From contig MNCI01001978.1 in assembly GCA_015680685.1 (NCBI GenBank), forward strand, positions 304,179 through 368,178: DNA of 64,000 nt. The letters run 5' to 3'. Below the pieces are notes generated by a model. It was given only the letters and a program-made list of their open reading frames with translations, was not told the DNA's origin and made no database searches. The DNA is from Gnetum montanum (taxonomy: Eukaryota > Streptophyta > Gnetopsida > Gnetales > Gnetaceae). Shown one piece after another: positions 45,801 through 60,800 of the stretch (position 1 is its first letter; every line of letters starts with the position of its first letter). The position numbers and the translations under genes are program-made.

Positions 45801-48800
45801 CAGTAGTTGGTCACGAGGGACCGTTGGGCCAACACTTGGTCACGAGGGACCGTTGGGCCAACACTTGGTCACAAGGGTCTGTTGGGGCAACCCTTGGTCG
45901 TGAAGGCTCGTTTGGAAAACACTTGGTCCTGAGGGACTGTTGGGCCAACTCTTAGTCATGAGGGACCGTTTGGCCAATAGTTGGTCATGAGGGACTGTTG
46001 GGCCAGTAGTTGATCACGAGGGACCACTAGGCCAACCCTTGGTCATGAGGCACCATTGGGCCAACCCTTGGTCACGAGGGAGCATTTGGCCAACAGTTGG
46101 TCACAAGGGACCGTTAGGCCAACCCTTGGTCACAAGGGAACATTTGGCCAATCATTGGTCATCAGGGATCATTAGGCCCACACTTGGTCACGAGGGACCA
46201 TTGTGCCAACCCTTGGTCATGAGGGACCATTTGGCCCACACTTGGTGACGAGGGATCATTGGGAAAATAGTTGGTCACAAAGGACTGTTTGGCCAATAGT
46301 TGGTCATGAGGGACTGTTGGGCGAACCCCTGGTCATGAGGGACCATTGGGCCAACCCTTGGTCACAAGGGAGCATTTGGCCAACCATTGGTCATGAGGGA
46401 CCGTTGGGCCAACACATGGTCATGAGGGACCATTGGGCCAACCCTTGGTCACAAGGCACCATTTGGCCAATCCTTGGTCATGAGGGACCATTAGGCCCAC
46501 ACCTGGTCACGAGGGACCATTGGGCCAACCCTTGGTCACAAGGCACCATTTGGCCAACCGTTGGTCATGAGAGACCATTAGGCCGACACTTGGTCACGAG
46601 GGACCATTGGGCCAACCCTTGGTCATGAGGGACCATTTGGCCCACACTTGGTCACAAGGGACCATTGGGCAAATAGTTGGTCATAAGGGACTGTTTGGCC
46701 AACAGTTGATCATGAGGGACCGTTGGGCCAACCCTTGGTCAAAAGGGACCGTTGGGCCAACCGTTGGTCATAAGGGATCATTTGGCCCACAGTTGGTCAC
46801 GAGGGACCGCTGGGCCAACCCTTGGTCATGAGGGACCATTTGGCCAATAGTTGATCATAAGGGACCATTGAGCCAACAGTTGGTCATGAGGGACCATTGG
46901 TCCAACACTTGGTCAGGAGGGACCATTTGGCCAACAGTTGGTCATAACGGACCATTGGGCCAACCATTGGTCATGAGGGACCATTTGGCCAACCGTTGGT
47001 CACGAGGGACCATTGGTCCAACACTTGGTCATGAGGGACCATTTGGCGCACACTTGGTCACGAGGGACAATTGGGCAAATAGTTGGTCACAAGGGACGGT
47101 TTGGCCAACAGTTGGTCACGAGGGACCGTTGGGCCAACCCTTGGTCACGAGGAACCATTGGGCCAACCGTTGGTCATGAGGGATCATTTGGCCCACAGTT
47201 GGTCACGAGGGACCGCTGGGCCAACCCTTGGTCATGAGGGACCATTTGGCCAACAATTGGTCATAAGGGACCATTGGGCCAACTGTTGGTCACGAGGAAC
47301 CATTGGTCCAACACTTGGTCAGGAGGGACCATTTGGCCAACAGTTGGTTATAACGGACCATTGGGCCAACCGTTGGTCATGAGGGACCATTGGTCCAACA
47401 CTTGGTCATGAGGTACCATTTGGCCCACACTTGGTCACGAGGGATAGTTGGGCAAACAGTTGGTCACAAGGGATGGTTTGGCCAACAGTTGGTCACGAGG
47501 GACCGTTGGGCCAACCCTTGGTCACGAGGGACCGTTTGGCCAACCGTTGGTTACGAGGAACCGTTTGGCCAACTGTTGGTCATGAGGGACCATTTGGCCC
47601 ATAGTTGGTCACGAGGGACCATGGGGAAAATAGTTGGTCATGAAGGATAGTTGGATCAATGCTTGGTCATGAGGGACAGTTGGGCAAACAGTTGGTCACA
47701 AGGGACGGTTTGGCCAACAGTTGGTCACGAGGGACCGTTGGGCCAACCCTTGGTCACGAGGGACCATTGGGCCAACCATTGGTCATGAGGGACTGTTTGG
47801 CCAACCGTTGGTCACGAGGGACCATTTGATCCATAGTTGGTCATGAGGGACCATTGGGCAAACAGTTGGTCATGAAGGATAGTTGGATCAACGCTTGGTC
47901 ACGAAGGACCATTGGACCATCACTTGTTCTCGTGAGAGCGCTTGTGCCAGCGCAGCTATGTGAGATGCTCCCATGGAGAGCACTCTCATGAGAGCATCGT
48001 GCGGTGGTCCCAGGGAGAATGCTACCTCTCCCCATATATGCTGATTGGGCTAGTTTTAGCCATACCATCCTGTACCCTTATAAATTTGGTCACGAGGGAT
48101 AGTTGGGCCAACCATTGGTCACGAGGGTCTATTTGACCAACACTTGGTCATGAGGGACCGTTGCGCCAACACTTGGTCACGAGGGACCGTTGGGCCAAGC
48201 CTTGGTCATGAGGGATTGTGGGGCCAACACGTGGTCAACAGTTGGTCCGGAGGGACCGTTGGACCAACACTTGGTCACGAGGAACTGTTGGGCCAACCCT
48301 TGGTCATGAGGGTCTGTTTGGCCAACACTTGGTCATGAGGAATCATTCCGCCAACACTTGGTCACAAGGGACCATTGGGCCAACCCTTGGTTACGAGGGA
48401 CCATTTGGCCAACCATTGATCATGAGGAACTATTCCACCAACCCTTGGTCACGAGGGTCTGTTTGGCCAACACTTAGTCACGAGGAACCGTTTCGCCAAC
48501 ACTTCGTCATGAGGGACTGTTGGACCAACCCTTGGTGATGAGGGACCGTTGGGCCAACACTTGGTCATGAGGGACCGTTGGGCCAACCCTTGGTCATGAG
48601 GGTCCATTTGGCCAACAATTGGTCACAAGGAACCGTGCAGTACCTCCAGGGAGAATGCTACCTCTCCCCATATATGCTGATTGGATCAGTTTCATCCATA
48701 CCATCCTGCACCCTTAAAAATTTTGTCATGAGGGACCGTTGGGCCAACACTTGGTCATGAGGAACTGTTGGGCCAACCCTTGGTTACGAGGGTCCGTTTG

Positions 48801-51800
48801 GCCAACACTTTGTCATGAGGGACTATTTGACCAACACTTGGTCACGAGGGACCATTGGGCAACCACTTGGTCATGAGGGACCATTTGCCCAACACTTTGT
48901 CATGAGGGACCATTGGGCCAACCCTTGGTCACATGGGACCGTTTGCCCAATAGTTGGGCATGAGGGACCATTGGGCCAACACTTGGTTACAAGGGATCGT
49001 TGGGCCAACCCTGGGTCATGCGGAACTGTTGGGCCAACCCTTGGTCACGAGGGTCCATTTGGCCAACACTTGGTCACAAGGAACTGTTCCTCCAACACTT
49101 GGTCACGAGGGACCATTGGGCCAACCCTTGGTCATGAGGGATCATTTGGCCAACCTTTGGTCATGAGGGACCGTTGGGTCAACCCTTGGCCATGAGGGTC
49201 CATTTGGCCAACACTTAGTCACGATGAATCGCTGCCCCAACACTTGGTCACGAGGGACCGTTGGACCAAACCTTGGTCACGAGGGACCCTTGCGCCAACA
49301 CTTGGTCACGAGGGACTGTTGGGCCAACACTTGGTCATGAGAATGCTACCTCTTCCCATATATGCTGATTGGGCTAGTTTCAACCATATCATCCTGCACC
49401 CCTATTAATTTTGTCACGAGGGATCATTGGGCCAACACTTGGTGATGATGGACTGTTGGGCCACGAGGGTCTGTTTGGCCAACACTTTGTCACGAGGGAC
49501 CATTTAGCCAACACTTGGTCATGAGGGACCATTGGGCAACCACTTGGTCATGAGGGACCGTTTGGCCAACACTTTGTCATGAGGGACCGTTGGGCCAACC
49601 CTTGGTCATGACGGACCGTTTAGCCAATAGTTGGGCACGAGGGACCGTCGGGCCAACACTTGGTCACGAGGGATTGTTGGGCCAACCCTTAGTCATGAGG
49701 GACCGCTAGGCCAACCCTTGGTCACAAAGGTCCATTAGGCCAACACTTGGTCACGAGGGACCATTTGACCAACACTTGGTCATGAGGGACCATTGGGCCA
49801 ACAGTTGGTCATGAAGGACCGTATGGCCCACACTTGGTCACGAGGGATGCCTTGGCCAATAGTTGGTCATGAGGGACTTTTGGCCCAACACTTGGTCATG
49901 AGGGTTCGTTGGGCCAACCGTTCATCACGATGCTTCGTTTGGCCAACAGTTGGTCACGAGGGACCATTGGGCCAATCCTTGATCATGAGGGACCGTTTGG
50001 CCAACCGTTGGTCACGAGGGACCATTGGGCCAACCCTTGGTCATGAGGGACCATTTGGCCCACACTTGGTCACAAGGGCCGTTGGGAAAATAGTTGGTCA
50101 CAAGGGACCGTTTGGCCAACCCTTGGTCACGAGGGACCGTTGGGCCAACCCTTGATCATGAGGGAGCGTTTGGCCAACCGTTGGTCACGAGGGACCATTG
50201 GGCCAACACATGATCATGAGGGACCATTCGGTCCAAATTTGATCATGATGGACCGTTGGGCAAGCAGTTGGTCACGAGGGACCGTTGGATCAGTGCTTGG
50301 TCAAAAGGGATCATTTGGCCAACACTTTGTCATGACGGTCCATTGGACCATCACTTGGTCATGTGAGAGCGCTCATGCCAACATAGCTATGCGAGGTGCT
50401 CTAATGGAGAGCACTCTCGCAAGAGCACCGTGCGGTGCTTCTAGGGAGAACGCTATCTCTCCCCATATATGCTAATTGGGCTAGTTTTGGCCATACCATC
50501 TTGCACCCTCATAAATTTGGTCATGAGGGACCGTTGGGCCAACACATGGTCACAACAGACCGTTGGACCAACCCTTGGTCATAAGGGTCCATTGGGGAAA
50601 CCCTTGGTCATGAGGGACCATTTGGCAAACACTTGGTCACGAGGGACCGTTGGGCCAACCCTTGGTCACGAGAGACCATTTGGCAAATAGTTGGTGAGGA
50701 GGGACCACTGGGCAAACACTTGGTCATGAGGGACCGCTGGCCTGACCCTTGGTCACGAGGGACCATTTGGCCAATAGTTAGTGGTGAGGGACCATTGTGC
50801 CAACCCTTGGTCATGATGGACCATTTGGCCAACCATTGGTCACGAGGAACCATTGGGCCAACACTTGGTCACGAGGGACCATTGGGCCAATGCTTGGTCA
50901 TGAGGGACCATTTGGCCCACACTTGGTCATGAGGGACCGTTGGGCAAACAGTTGGTCACAAGGGACTGTTTGGCCAACAGTTGGTCATGAGGGATCGTTG
51001 GGCCAACCCTTGGTCAAGAGGGACTATTGGGACAACCATTGGTCACGAGGGACCATTTGGCCAATTGTTGGTCACGATGGACCATTGGGCTAACCATTGG
51101 TCACGAGGGACCATTTGGCCCATAGTTGGTCATGAGGGACCGTTGGGCAAAAATTTGGTCACAAGGGACCGTTGGATCAATGCTTGGTCACAAGGGACTC
51201 TTTGGCCAATGCTTGGTCACAAGGGACTCTTTGGCCAACACTTGGTCATGAGGGTCCATTGGACCATCACTTCGTCATGTGAGAGTGCTTGTGCCAGCAC
51301 AGCTATGCGAGGTGCTCCAATGGAGAGCCCTCTTATGAGAGCACCATGTGATGCTCTGAGGGAGAACGCTACCTCTCCCCATATATGTTGATTGGGCTAG
51401 TTTCAACCATACCATCCTGTACCCATATAAATTTGATCATGAGTGATCGTTGGGCCAACCATTGGTGACGAGGGTCCGTTTGGCCAACACTTGGTCACAA
51501 GGGACCGTTGCACCAACACTTGTTCACAAAGGACCATTGGGCCAACACTTGGTCTTGAGGGTCCATTGCGGCAACCCTTGGTCAAGAAGGCCTATTTGGC
51601 GAACACTTGGTCATGAGGGACTGTTTGGCCAACAATTGGTCATGAGGGACCGTTGGGCCAACACTTGGTCACGAGGGAGCGCTAGGCCAACGCTTGGTCA
51701 TGAGGGACCACTGGGCCAACCCTTGGTCATGAGGGACCATTAGGCCAACAGTTGGTCACGAGGGACCGTTGGGCCAACCCATGGTCACGAGGGACCATTG

Positions 51801-54800
51801 GGCGAACACATGGTCACAAGGGACCATTTGGACAACCGTTGATCATGAGGAACCATTGGGCCAACACTTGGTCATGAGGGACCATTGGGCCAACCCTTGG
51901 TCATGAGGGACAGTTGGGGAAACAGTTGGTCACAAGGGACTGTTTATTCAACAGTTGGTCACAAGGGACCGTTTGGCCAACAGTTGGTCACGAGGGACCA
52001 TTGCGCCAACACTTGGACATGAGGGTCTGTTGGGCAAACCCTTGGTCACGAGGGACCATTGGTTCAAAATTTGGTGATGAGGCACTGTTTGGCCAACACT
52101 TGGTCACAAGGGTCTGTTGGGCCATCACTTCATCCCGTAAGAGCACTCGTGCCAACGTAGCTATGTGAGGTGCTCCCATGGAGAGCACTCTTGAGAGAGC
52201 ACCATGTGGTGATCCCATGGAGAATGCTACCTTTCCCCATATATGTTGATTGGGCCAGTTGGGCCAACACTTGTTCACGAGGGATCTTTGAGCCATCACT
52301 TGGTCACGAGGGACCGCTAGGCCAACACTTGGTCACGAGTGTCCATTGGGCCATCACTTGGTCTTGTGAGATCTCTCGTGCCAATGCAACTATGTGAGGT
52401 GCTCCCATGGAGAGCACTCTCATGAGAGCATAGTGTTGTGCTTCTAGGGAGAATGCTACCTCTCCCCATATATGCTAATTGGGCCAGATTCAGTCATAAG
52501 ATCCTGCACACTTATAAATATGGTCACTAGGGACCGTTGGGCCAACCCTTGCCCATGAGGGTCCATTTGGCCAAGACTTGGTCACGAGGGACCGTTTGGC
52601 CAATACCTGGTCACGAGGGACTGTTTGGCCAACACTTGGTCATGAGGGTCCGTTGGGCCAACCCTTGGTCACAATGGTTTGTTGGGCCAACACTTGGTCA
52701 CGAGGGACCGTTGGTTCAACACTTGGTCATGAGGGACTGTTTCGCCAACTCTTGGTCATGAGGGTCTATTGGGCCATCACTCGGTCTCGTCAGAGTGCTC
52801 ATGCCAATGCAGCTATGCAAGATGCTCGCATGGAGAGCACTCTCGCAAGAGCACCATGTGGTGCTCCTAGGGAGGACGCTGCCTCTCCCCATATATGTTA
52901 ATTGGGCCAGTTTCAGCCATACCCTTATAAATTTGTTCACGAGGGACCATTGGACCAACACTTGGTCACGAGGGTTCGTTGGGCCAACCCTTGGTCACAA
53001 TGCTCCATTTGGCCAACACTTGGTGATGAAGGACCATTGGGCCAACCCTTGGGCACAAGGGACTGTTTATTCAACAATTGGTTATGATGGACTGTTGAGC
53101 CAACACTTGGTCACGAGGAACCATTGTGCCAACACTTGGACACGAGGGTCCGTTGGGCCAACCCTTGGGCATGAGGGACCGTTGGATCAACGCTTGGTCA
53201 TGAGGGACCATTTGGTCAACACTTGGTCATGAGGGTCTGTTGGACCATCACTTGGTCATGTGAGATTGCTCATGCTAGTGCAGCTATGCGAGGTGCTCCC
53301 ATGGAGAGCACTCTCACGAGAGCACCATGTGATGCTCCCAAGGAGCACGCTACCTCTCTCCATATATGCTGATTGGCCCAGTTTCAGCCATATATGCTGA
53401 TTGGTCACGAAGGATTGTTGGGCCAACCATTGGTCACGAGGGTCCGTTTGGCCAACACTTGGTCATGAGGGACTGTTGCACCAACACTTGGTTATGAGGG
53501 ACCATTGGGCCAACCCTTGGTCATGAGGGACCGTTCGGCCAACAGTTGGTCATGAGGGACTGTTGGGCCAACACTTGGTCTCGTGAGAGCACTCATGCCA
53601 ATGCAGCTATGCAAGGTGCTCACATTTAGAGCACTCTCGGGAGAGCACTGTGTGGTGCCCCCAAGGAGAATGCTACCTCTCCTCATATATGTTGATTGGG
53701 CTAGTTTCAGCCATATCATGTTGCACCCTTATAAATTTGGTCACAAGGGACCATTGGGCCAACACTGGGTCACAAGTGATCGTTTGGTCCACACTCGGTC
53801 ACGAGGGACCATTGGGCCAACACTTGGTCACGATGCTTCGTTTGGCCAACACTTGGTGATGAGGGATGGTTGGGCCAACCCTTGGTCACAAGGGACTATT
53901 TATTCAACAGTTGGTCATGATGGACCATTGGGCCAACACTTGGTCATGAGGGACCATTGTGCCAACACTTGGAAATGAGGGTCTGTTGGGCCAACCCTTG
54001 GGCATGAGGGACTGTTGGAGCAACGCTTGGTCACGAGGGACCGTTTGGCCAACACTTGGTCACGAGAGTCCATTGGACCATCACTTCGTCACCTGAGAGT
54101 GCTCATGCTAGCGCAGCTATGCAAGGTGCTCTGATGGAGAGCACTCTCATGAGAGCACCATGCGATGCTACCAGAGAGAATGCTACCTCTCCCCATATAT
54201 GCTGATTAGTCCAATTTCAGCCATACCATCCTACACCCTTCTAAATTTGGTCACGAGGGACCATTGGACCAACCATTGGTCACAAGGGTCCATTTGGCCA
54301 ACACTTAGTCATGAGGGACCATTGCACCAACACTTGGTCATGAGGGACCGTTCGGCCAACAATTGGTCACGAGGGACTGTTGGGCCAACACTTGGTCACG
54401 AGGGTTTGTTTGGCCAACACTTGGTCACCAGGGTCCGTTTGGCCAACACTTGGTCATGAGGGACCATTGGGCCAACCCTTGGTCATGAGGGATCATTTGG
54501 CCAACACTTGGTCATGAGGGTCCATTGGGCCATCACTTGGTCTTGTGAGAGCGCTTGTGGTAGTGTAGCTATGCGAGGTGCTCCCATGCAAAGCACTCTC
54601 ATGAGAGCACCATGCAGTGCTCCCAGGGAGAATGCTACCTCTCCCCATATATTTTGATTGGGCCAATTTCAGCCATACCATCCTACACCCTTAAAAATTT
54701 GTTCATGAGGGACTGTTGGACCAACACTTAATCACGAGGTACTATTGGGACAACCCTCGGTCACGAGGGTCCATTTGGCCAACACTTGGTCATGAGGGAC

Positions 54801-57800
54801 CATTGTGCCAACACTTTTTCATGAGGGACCATTGGGCCAACCCTTGGGCACGAGGATCCTTTGCACCAACACTTGGTCACGAGGGACCGTTGCACCAACA
54901 CTTGGTCACGAGGGAATGTTGGGCCAACCCTTGGTCACGAGGGACTGTTGCGCCAACACTTGGTCATGAGGGACCGTTGGGCCAACACTTGGTCATGAGG
55001 GACCATTCGGCCAACCCTTGGTCACGAGGGACCGTTCGGCCAACGCTTGGTCATGACTGTTCGTTGGGCCAACCCTTGGTCACGAGGGACCGTTGGGCCA
55101 ACACTTGTTCACGAGGGTCTGTTTAGCCAACACTTGATCATGAGGGACCATTTGGCCAACACATGGCCATGAGGGATCGTTGGGCGAACCGTTGGTCATG
55201 AGGCAACATTTGGCCAACACTTGGTCACAAGGGTTCGTTGGGCCAACCATTCGTCACGATGCTCCGTTTGGTCAACACTTGGTTACGAGGGTCCCTTGAG
55301 CCAACACTTGGTCTCGTGCCAGTGCAGATATGCAAGGTGCTCGCATGAAGATCACTCTTGTGGGAGCACCATGCAGTGCTCCTAAGGAGAATGCTACCTC
55401 TCCCCATATATGCTGATTGGGCCAGTTTCAGCCATACCATCATGCACCCTTATAAATGTGGTCATGAGGGACCGTTGGGCCAACACTTGGTCATGAGGGA
55501 CCGCTGGTTCAACGCTTGTTCAGGAGGGACCGTTTGGCCAACACTTGGCCATGAGGGACCATTGGGCCAACAGTTGGGCACAATTAACAGTTTGGCCAAC
55601 AATAGGTCATGAGGGACCGTTGGGCCAAAAACTTGATCACAAGGGACCATTGGGTCAACACATGATCACAAGGATCCATTAGGGCAACCCTTGGTCATGA
55701 GGGACCATTCGGGGAACACTTGGTCATGAGGGACCTTTGGGCCAACCCTTGGTCACGAGGGACCATTTGGCCAACAATTGGTCAAGAGGGACCACTGGGC
55801 CAACACTTGGTCATGAGGGACCGCTGGCCCAACCCTTGGTCATGAGGGACCATTTGGCCAATAGTTGGTCATGAGGGACCGTTGGGCCAACCATTGGTCA
55901 TGAGGGACCATTTGGCCAATCGCTGGTCATGAGGGACCATTGGGCCAACACTTGGTCACTAGGGACCAATGGGCCAACCCTTGGTCATGAGGGACCATTT
56001 GGCCCACACTTGATCACGAGGGACCATTCGGCAAATAGTTGGTCACAAGGGACTATTTGGCCAATAGTTGGTCACAAGGGACCATTGGGCCAACCCTTGG
56101 TCATGAGGGACCGTTGGGCCAACCATTGGTCATGAGGGACCATTGGGCAAATAGTTGGTCACAAGGGACCGTTGGATCAATGCTTGGTCATGAGGGACCG
56201 TTTGGCCAACACTTGGTCATGAGGGTCCATTAAACCATCACTTCGTCACGTGAGAGTGTTCATGCCAGTACAACTATGCGAGGTGCTCCAATGGAGAGCA
56301 CTCTTGCGAGAGCATCGTGCGGTGCTCCGAGGGAGAACACTACCGATCCCCATATATGCTGATTGGGCCAGTTTCAACCATACCATCCTGCACCCTTATA
56401 AATTTGGTCACGAGGGACCGTTGGGCCAACCATTGGTGAAGAGGGTCTGTTTGGCCAACACTTGGTCATGAGGGACCGTTGCAGCAACACTTGGTCACGA
56501 GGGATTGTTGGGCCAACACTTGGTCACGTGGGACTGTTGGGCCAACACTTGGTCACAAGGGTCCATTGGGGCAACCCTTGGTCATGAAGGCCAGTTTGAC
56601 AAACACTTGGTCACAAGGGATCGTTGGGCCAACCCTTGGTCACTAGGGACCATTTGGCCAACAGTTGGTCACGAGGGACCGTTGGGCCAACACTTGGTCA
56701 CGAGGAACTGCTGGACCAACCCTTCATCACGAGGGACCGTTGGGCCAACCCTTCGTCATGAGGGACCATTTGGCCAACAGTTGGTTATGAGGGACCATTG
56801 GGCTAACCCATGGTCACAAGGGACCGTTGGGCCAACCCATGGTCACAAGGGACCATTTGGCCAACCGTTGGTCACGAGGAACCATTGGGCCAAGACTTGG
56901 TCATGAGGGTCCATTGGGCCAACCCTTGGTCATGAGGGACCATTTGGTCCACACTTGGTCATGAGGGACCATTTGGCAAATAGTTTGTCACAAGGGACTA
57001 TTTGGCCAATAGTTGGTCACGAGGGACCGTTGGGCCAACCCTTGGTCATGAGGGACCATTTGGCCAACCATTGGTTACAAGGGACCGTTTGGCCAACCGT
57101 TGGTCATGAGGGACCCTTGGGTCAACACCTAGTCACGAGGGACCCTTGGGCCAACTCTTGGTCACGAGGGACCATTTGGCCCATAGTTGGTCATGAGGGA
57201 CCGTTTGGCCAACACTTGGTCACGAGTGTCTATTGGACCATCACTTGGTTACGTGAGAGTGCTTGTACCAGCGCATCTATGTGAGGTGCTCCCATGGAGA
57301 GCACTCTCGCAAGAGCACCATGCGGTGCTCTCAGGGAGAATGCTACCTCTCCCCATATATGCTGATTAGGCCAATTTCAGCCATACCATCCTGCACCCTG
57401 ATAAACTTGGTCATGAGGGACCATTGGACCAACCATTGGTCACAAGGATTCGTTTGGCCAACACTTGGTCACGAGGGACCATTGGGCCAACACTTGGTCA
57501 CAAGGGACCGTTGGGCCAATCCTTGGTCATGAGGTACCATTCGGCCAACCCTTGGCCACAAGGGATCGTTGGGCCAACACTTGGTCACGAGGGACTGTTG
57601 GGCCAACCCTTGGTCATGAGGGTCCATTTGGCCAATAGTTGGTCATGAGGGTCTGTTGGAACATCACTTGGTCACAATGGTCTGTTGGGCCAACACTTGG
57701 TCATGAGGGACCATTGGTTCAACACTTGGTCATGAGGGACCGTTTGGCCAACACTTGGTCATGAGGGTTCATTGGGCCATCACTTGATCTCGTGAGAGTG

Positions 57801-60800
57801 CTCATGCTAGAACAGCTATGCGAGGTGCTCCCATGGAGAGCACTCTCACAAGAGCACCATGCAGTGCTCCCAAGAAGAATGCTACCTCTCCCCATATATG
57901 TTGATTGGGCCAGTTTCATCCATACCATCCTGCACCCTTAAAAATTTGGTCACGAGTGACCGTTGGGCCAACACTTGGTCACGAGGGAGCGTTGGGCCAA
58001 CCCTTGGTCACGAGGGTTCGTTTGGCCAAAACTTTGTCATGAGGGACCATTTGGCCAACACTTGGTCACAAGGGACCATTGGGCCAACACTTGGTCACGA
58101 GGGACCATTGGGCCAACACTTGGTCACGAGGGACCATTTGGCCAACACTTGGTCATACAGGACCGTTGAGCTAACCCTTGGTCATGAGGGACTGTTTGGC
58201 CAACACTTGGTCATGAGTGACCATTGGGCCAACACTTGGTCACGAGGGACCATTGGGCAAATAGTTGATCACAAGGGACTGTTTGGCCAATATTTGGTCA
58301 CGAGGGACCATTGGGCCAACCCTTGGTCACGAGGGACCGTTGGGTCAACCATTGGTCATGAGGGAGCATTTGGCCAACCCTTGGTCATGAGGGACCGTTT
58401 GGCCAACCGTTGGTCATGAGGGACCATTGGTCACGAGGGACCATTTGGCCCATAGTTGGTCATGAGGGACCATTGGGAAAATAGTTGGTCACAAGGGACC
58501 GTTGGATCAACGCTTGGTCATGAGGAACCATTTCGCCAACACTTGGTCATGAGGGTCCATTGGACCATCACTTCGTCATGTGAGAGCGCTCATGCCAGCA
58601 CGGCTATGCGAGGTGCTCTAATGGAGAGCACTCTCGTGAGAGCACCATGCGGTGCTCCGAGGGAGAACGCTACCTCTCCCCATATATGCTGATTGGACTA
58701 GTTTCAGCCATACCATCCTGCACCCTTATAAATTTGGTCACGAGGGACTATTGGACCAACCATTGGTCACGAGGGTCCGTTTGGCCAACAATTGGTCATG
58801 AGGGATCATTGCGCCAACACTTGGTCATGAGGGTCCGTTGGGGCAACCCTTGGTCATGAAGGCTCGTTTGGCGAACACTTGGTCACGAGGGATCATTGGG
58901 CTATCCCTTGGTCACGAGGGACTGTTTAGCCAATAGTTGGTCATGAGGGACCACTAGGCCAACACTTGGTCAGGAGGGACCGCTGGGCAAACCCTTGGTC
59001 ACGAGGGATCGCTTGGTGAACTCTTGGTCACGAGGGACCATTTGGCCAATAGTTGTTCACGAGGGACCATTGGGCCAACCCATGGTCACGAGGGACTATT
59101 TGGCTAGCCATTGGTCAAGAGGGATCATTGGGCTAACACTTGGTCAAGAGGGACCATTGGGCCAACCCTTGGTTATGAGGGACCATCTAGCCCATACTTG
59201 GTCACGAGGGACCATTGGGCAAACAGTTGGTCACAAGGGATGGTTTGGCCAACAATTGATCATGAGGAACCATTGGGCCAACCCTTGGTCAACAAGGACC
59301 GTTTGGCCAACCGTTGGTCATGAGGGACCGTTTGGCCAACCGTTGGTCACGAGGAACCCTTGGGCCAACACCTAGTCATGAGGGACCCTTGGGCCAACCC
59401 TTCGTCACGAGAGACAATTTGGCCCATGGTTGGTCATGAGGGACCGTTGGATCAACGCTTGGTCACGAGGGACCGTTTGGCCAATGCTTGGTCACGAGGG
59501 TCTGTTGGATCATCACTTGGTCACGTGAGAGCACTCGTGCTAGCACAGCTATACAAGGTGCTCCCATGGAGAGCACTCTCGCAAGAGCACCGTGCGGTGC
59601 TCCCAGGGAGAACACTACCTCTCCCCATATATGCTAATTGGGCTAGTTTCATCCATACCATCTTGCACCCTTGAAATTTTCGTCACAAGGGACCATTGGG
59701 ACAACACTTGGTCACGAGGGACCGTTGGGCCAACCCTTGGTCACGAGGGTTCATTTGGCCAACACTTTGTCAAGAGGGACCATTTGGCCAACACCTAGTC
59801 ATGAGGGACCATTGGGCCAACACTTGGTCACGACGGACCATTTGGCCAACACTTGGTCACGAGGGACTGCTGGGCCAACCCTTGGTCATGAGGGACCATT
59901 TGGCCAACACTTGGTCATTAGGGACCATTGGGCCAACACTTGGTCATTAGGAACCATTGGGCTAACACTTGGTCACGAGGGACCGTATGGTCCACACTTG
60001 GTCACGGGGGATGCTTTGGCCAACAGTTGGTCATGAGGGACCGTTGGGCCAACACTTTGTCATGAGGGTTCGTTGGGCCAACCATTCATCACGATGCTCT
60101 GTTTGGCTAACAGTTGGTCATGAGGGATCGTTGGGCCAACCCTTGGTCACGAGGGACCGTTTGGCCAACCATTGATCATAAGAGACCATTGGGCCAACAC
60201 TTGGTCACGAGGGACCATTGGGCCAACCCTTGGTTAGGAGGGACCATTTGGCCAATGCTTGGTCACGAGGGACTATTGGGAAAATTGTTGGTCATAGGGG
60301 ACTATTTGGCCAACATTTGGTCACAAGAGACCGTTGGGCCAACCCTTGGTCATGAGGGACCGTTGGAACAACCCTTGGTCATGAGGGATCATTTGGCCAA
60401 CCGTTGGTCACGAGGGATCATTTGGCCAACCGTTGGTCATGAGGGACCTTTGGGCCAACACTTGGTCATGAGGGACCATTGGGCCAACCCTTGGTGATGA
60501 GGGACCATTTGGCCCATAGTTGGTCATGAGGGACCATTGGGCAAACAGTTGGTCACGAGGTACCGTTGGATCAATGCTTGGTCACGAAGGACCGTTTGGC
60601 CAACACTTAGTCATGAGGGTCTGTTGGACCATCACTTGGTCACATGAGAGCGCTCGTGTTAGGGCAGCTATGCGAGGTGTTCCAATGGAGAGCACTCTCG
60701 TGACAGCACTGTGCGGTGCTCCTAGGGAGAACGCTACCTCTCCCCATATATGCTGATTGGGCCAGTTTCAGCCATACCATCCTGCACCCTTATAACTTTG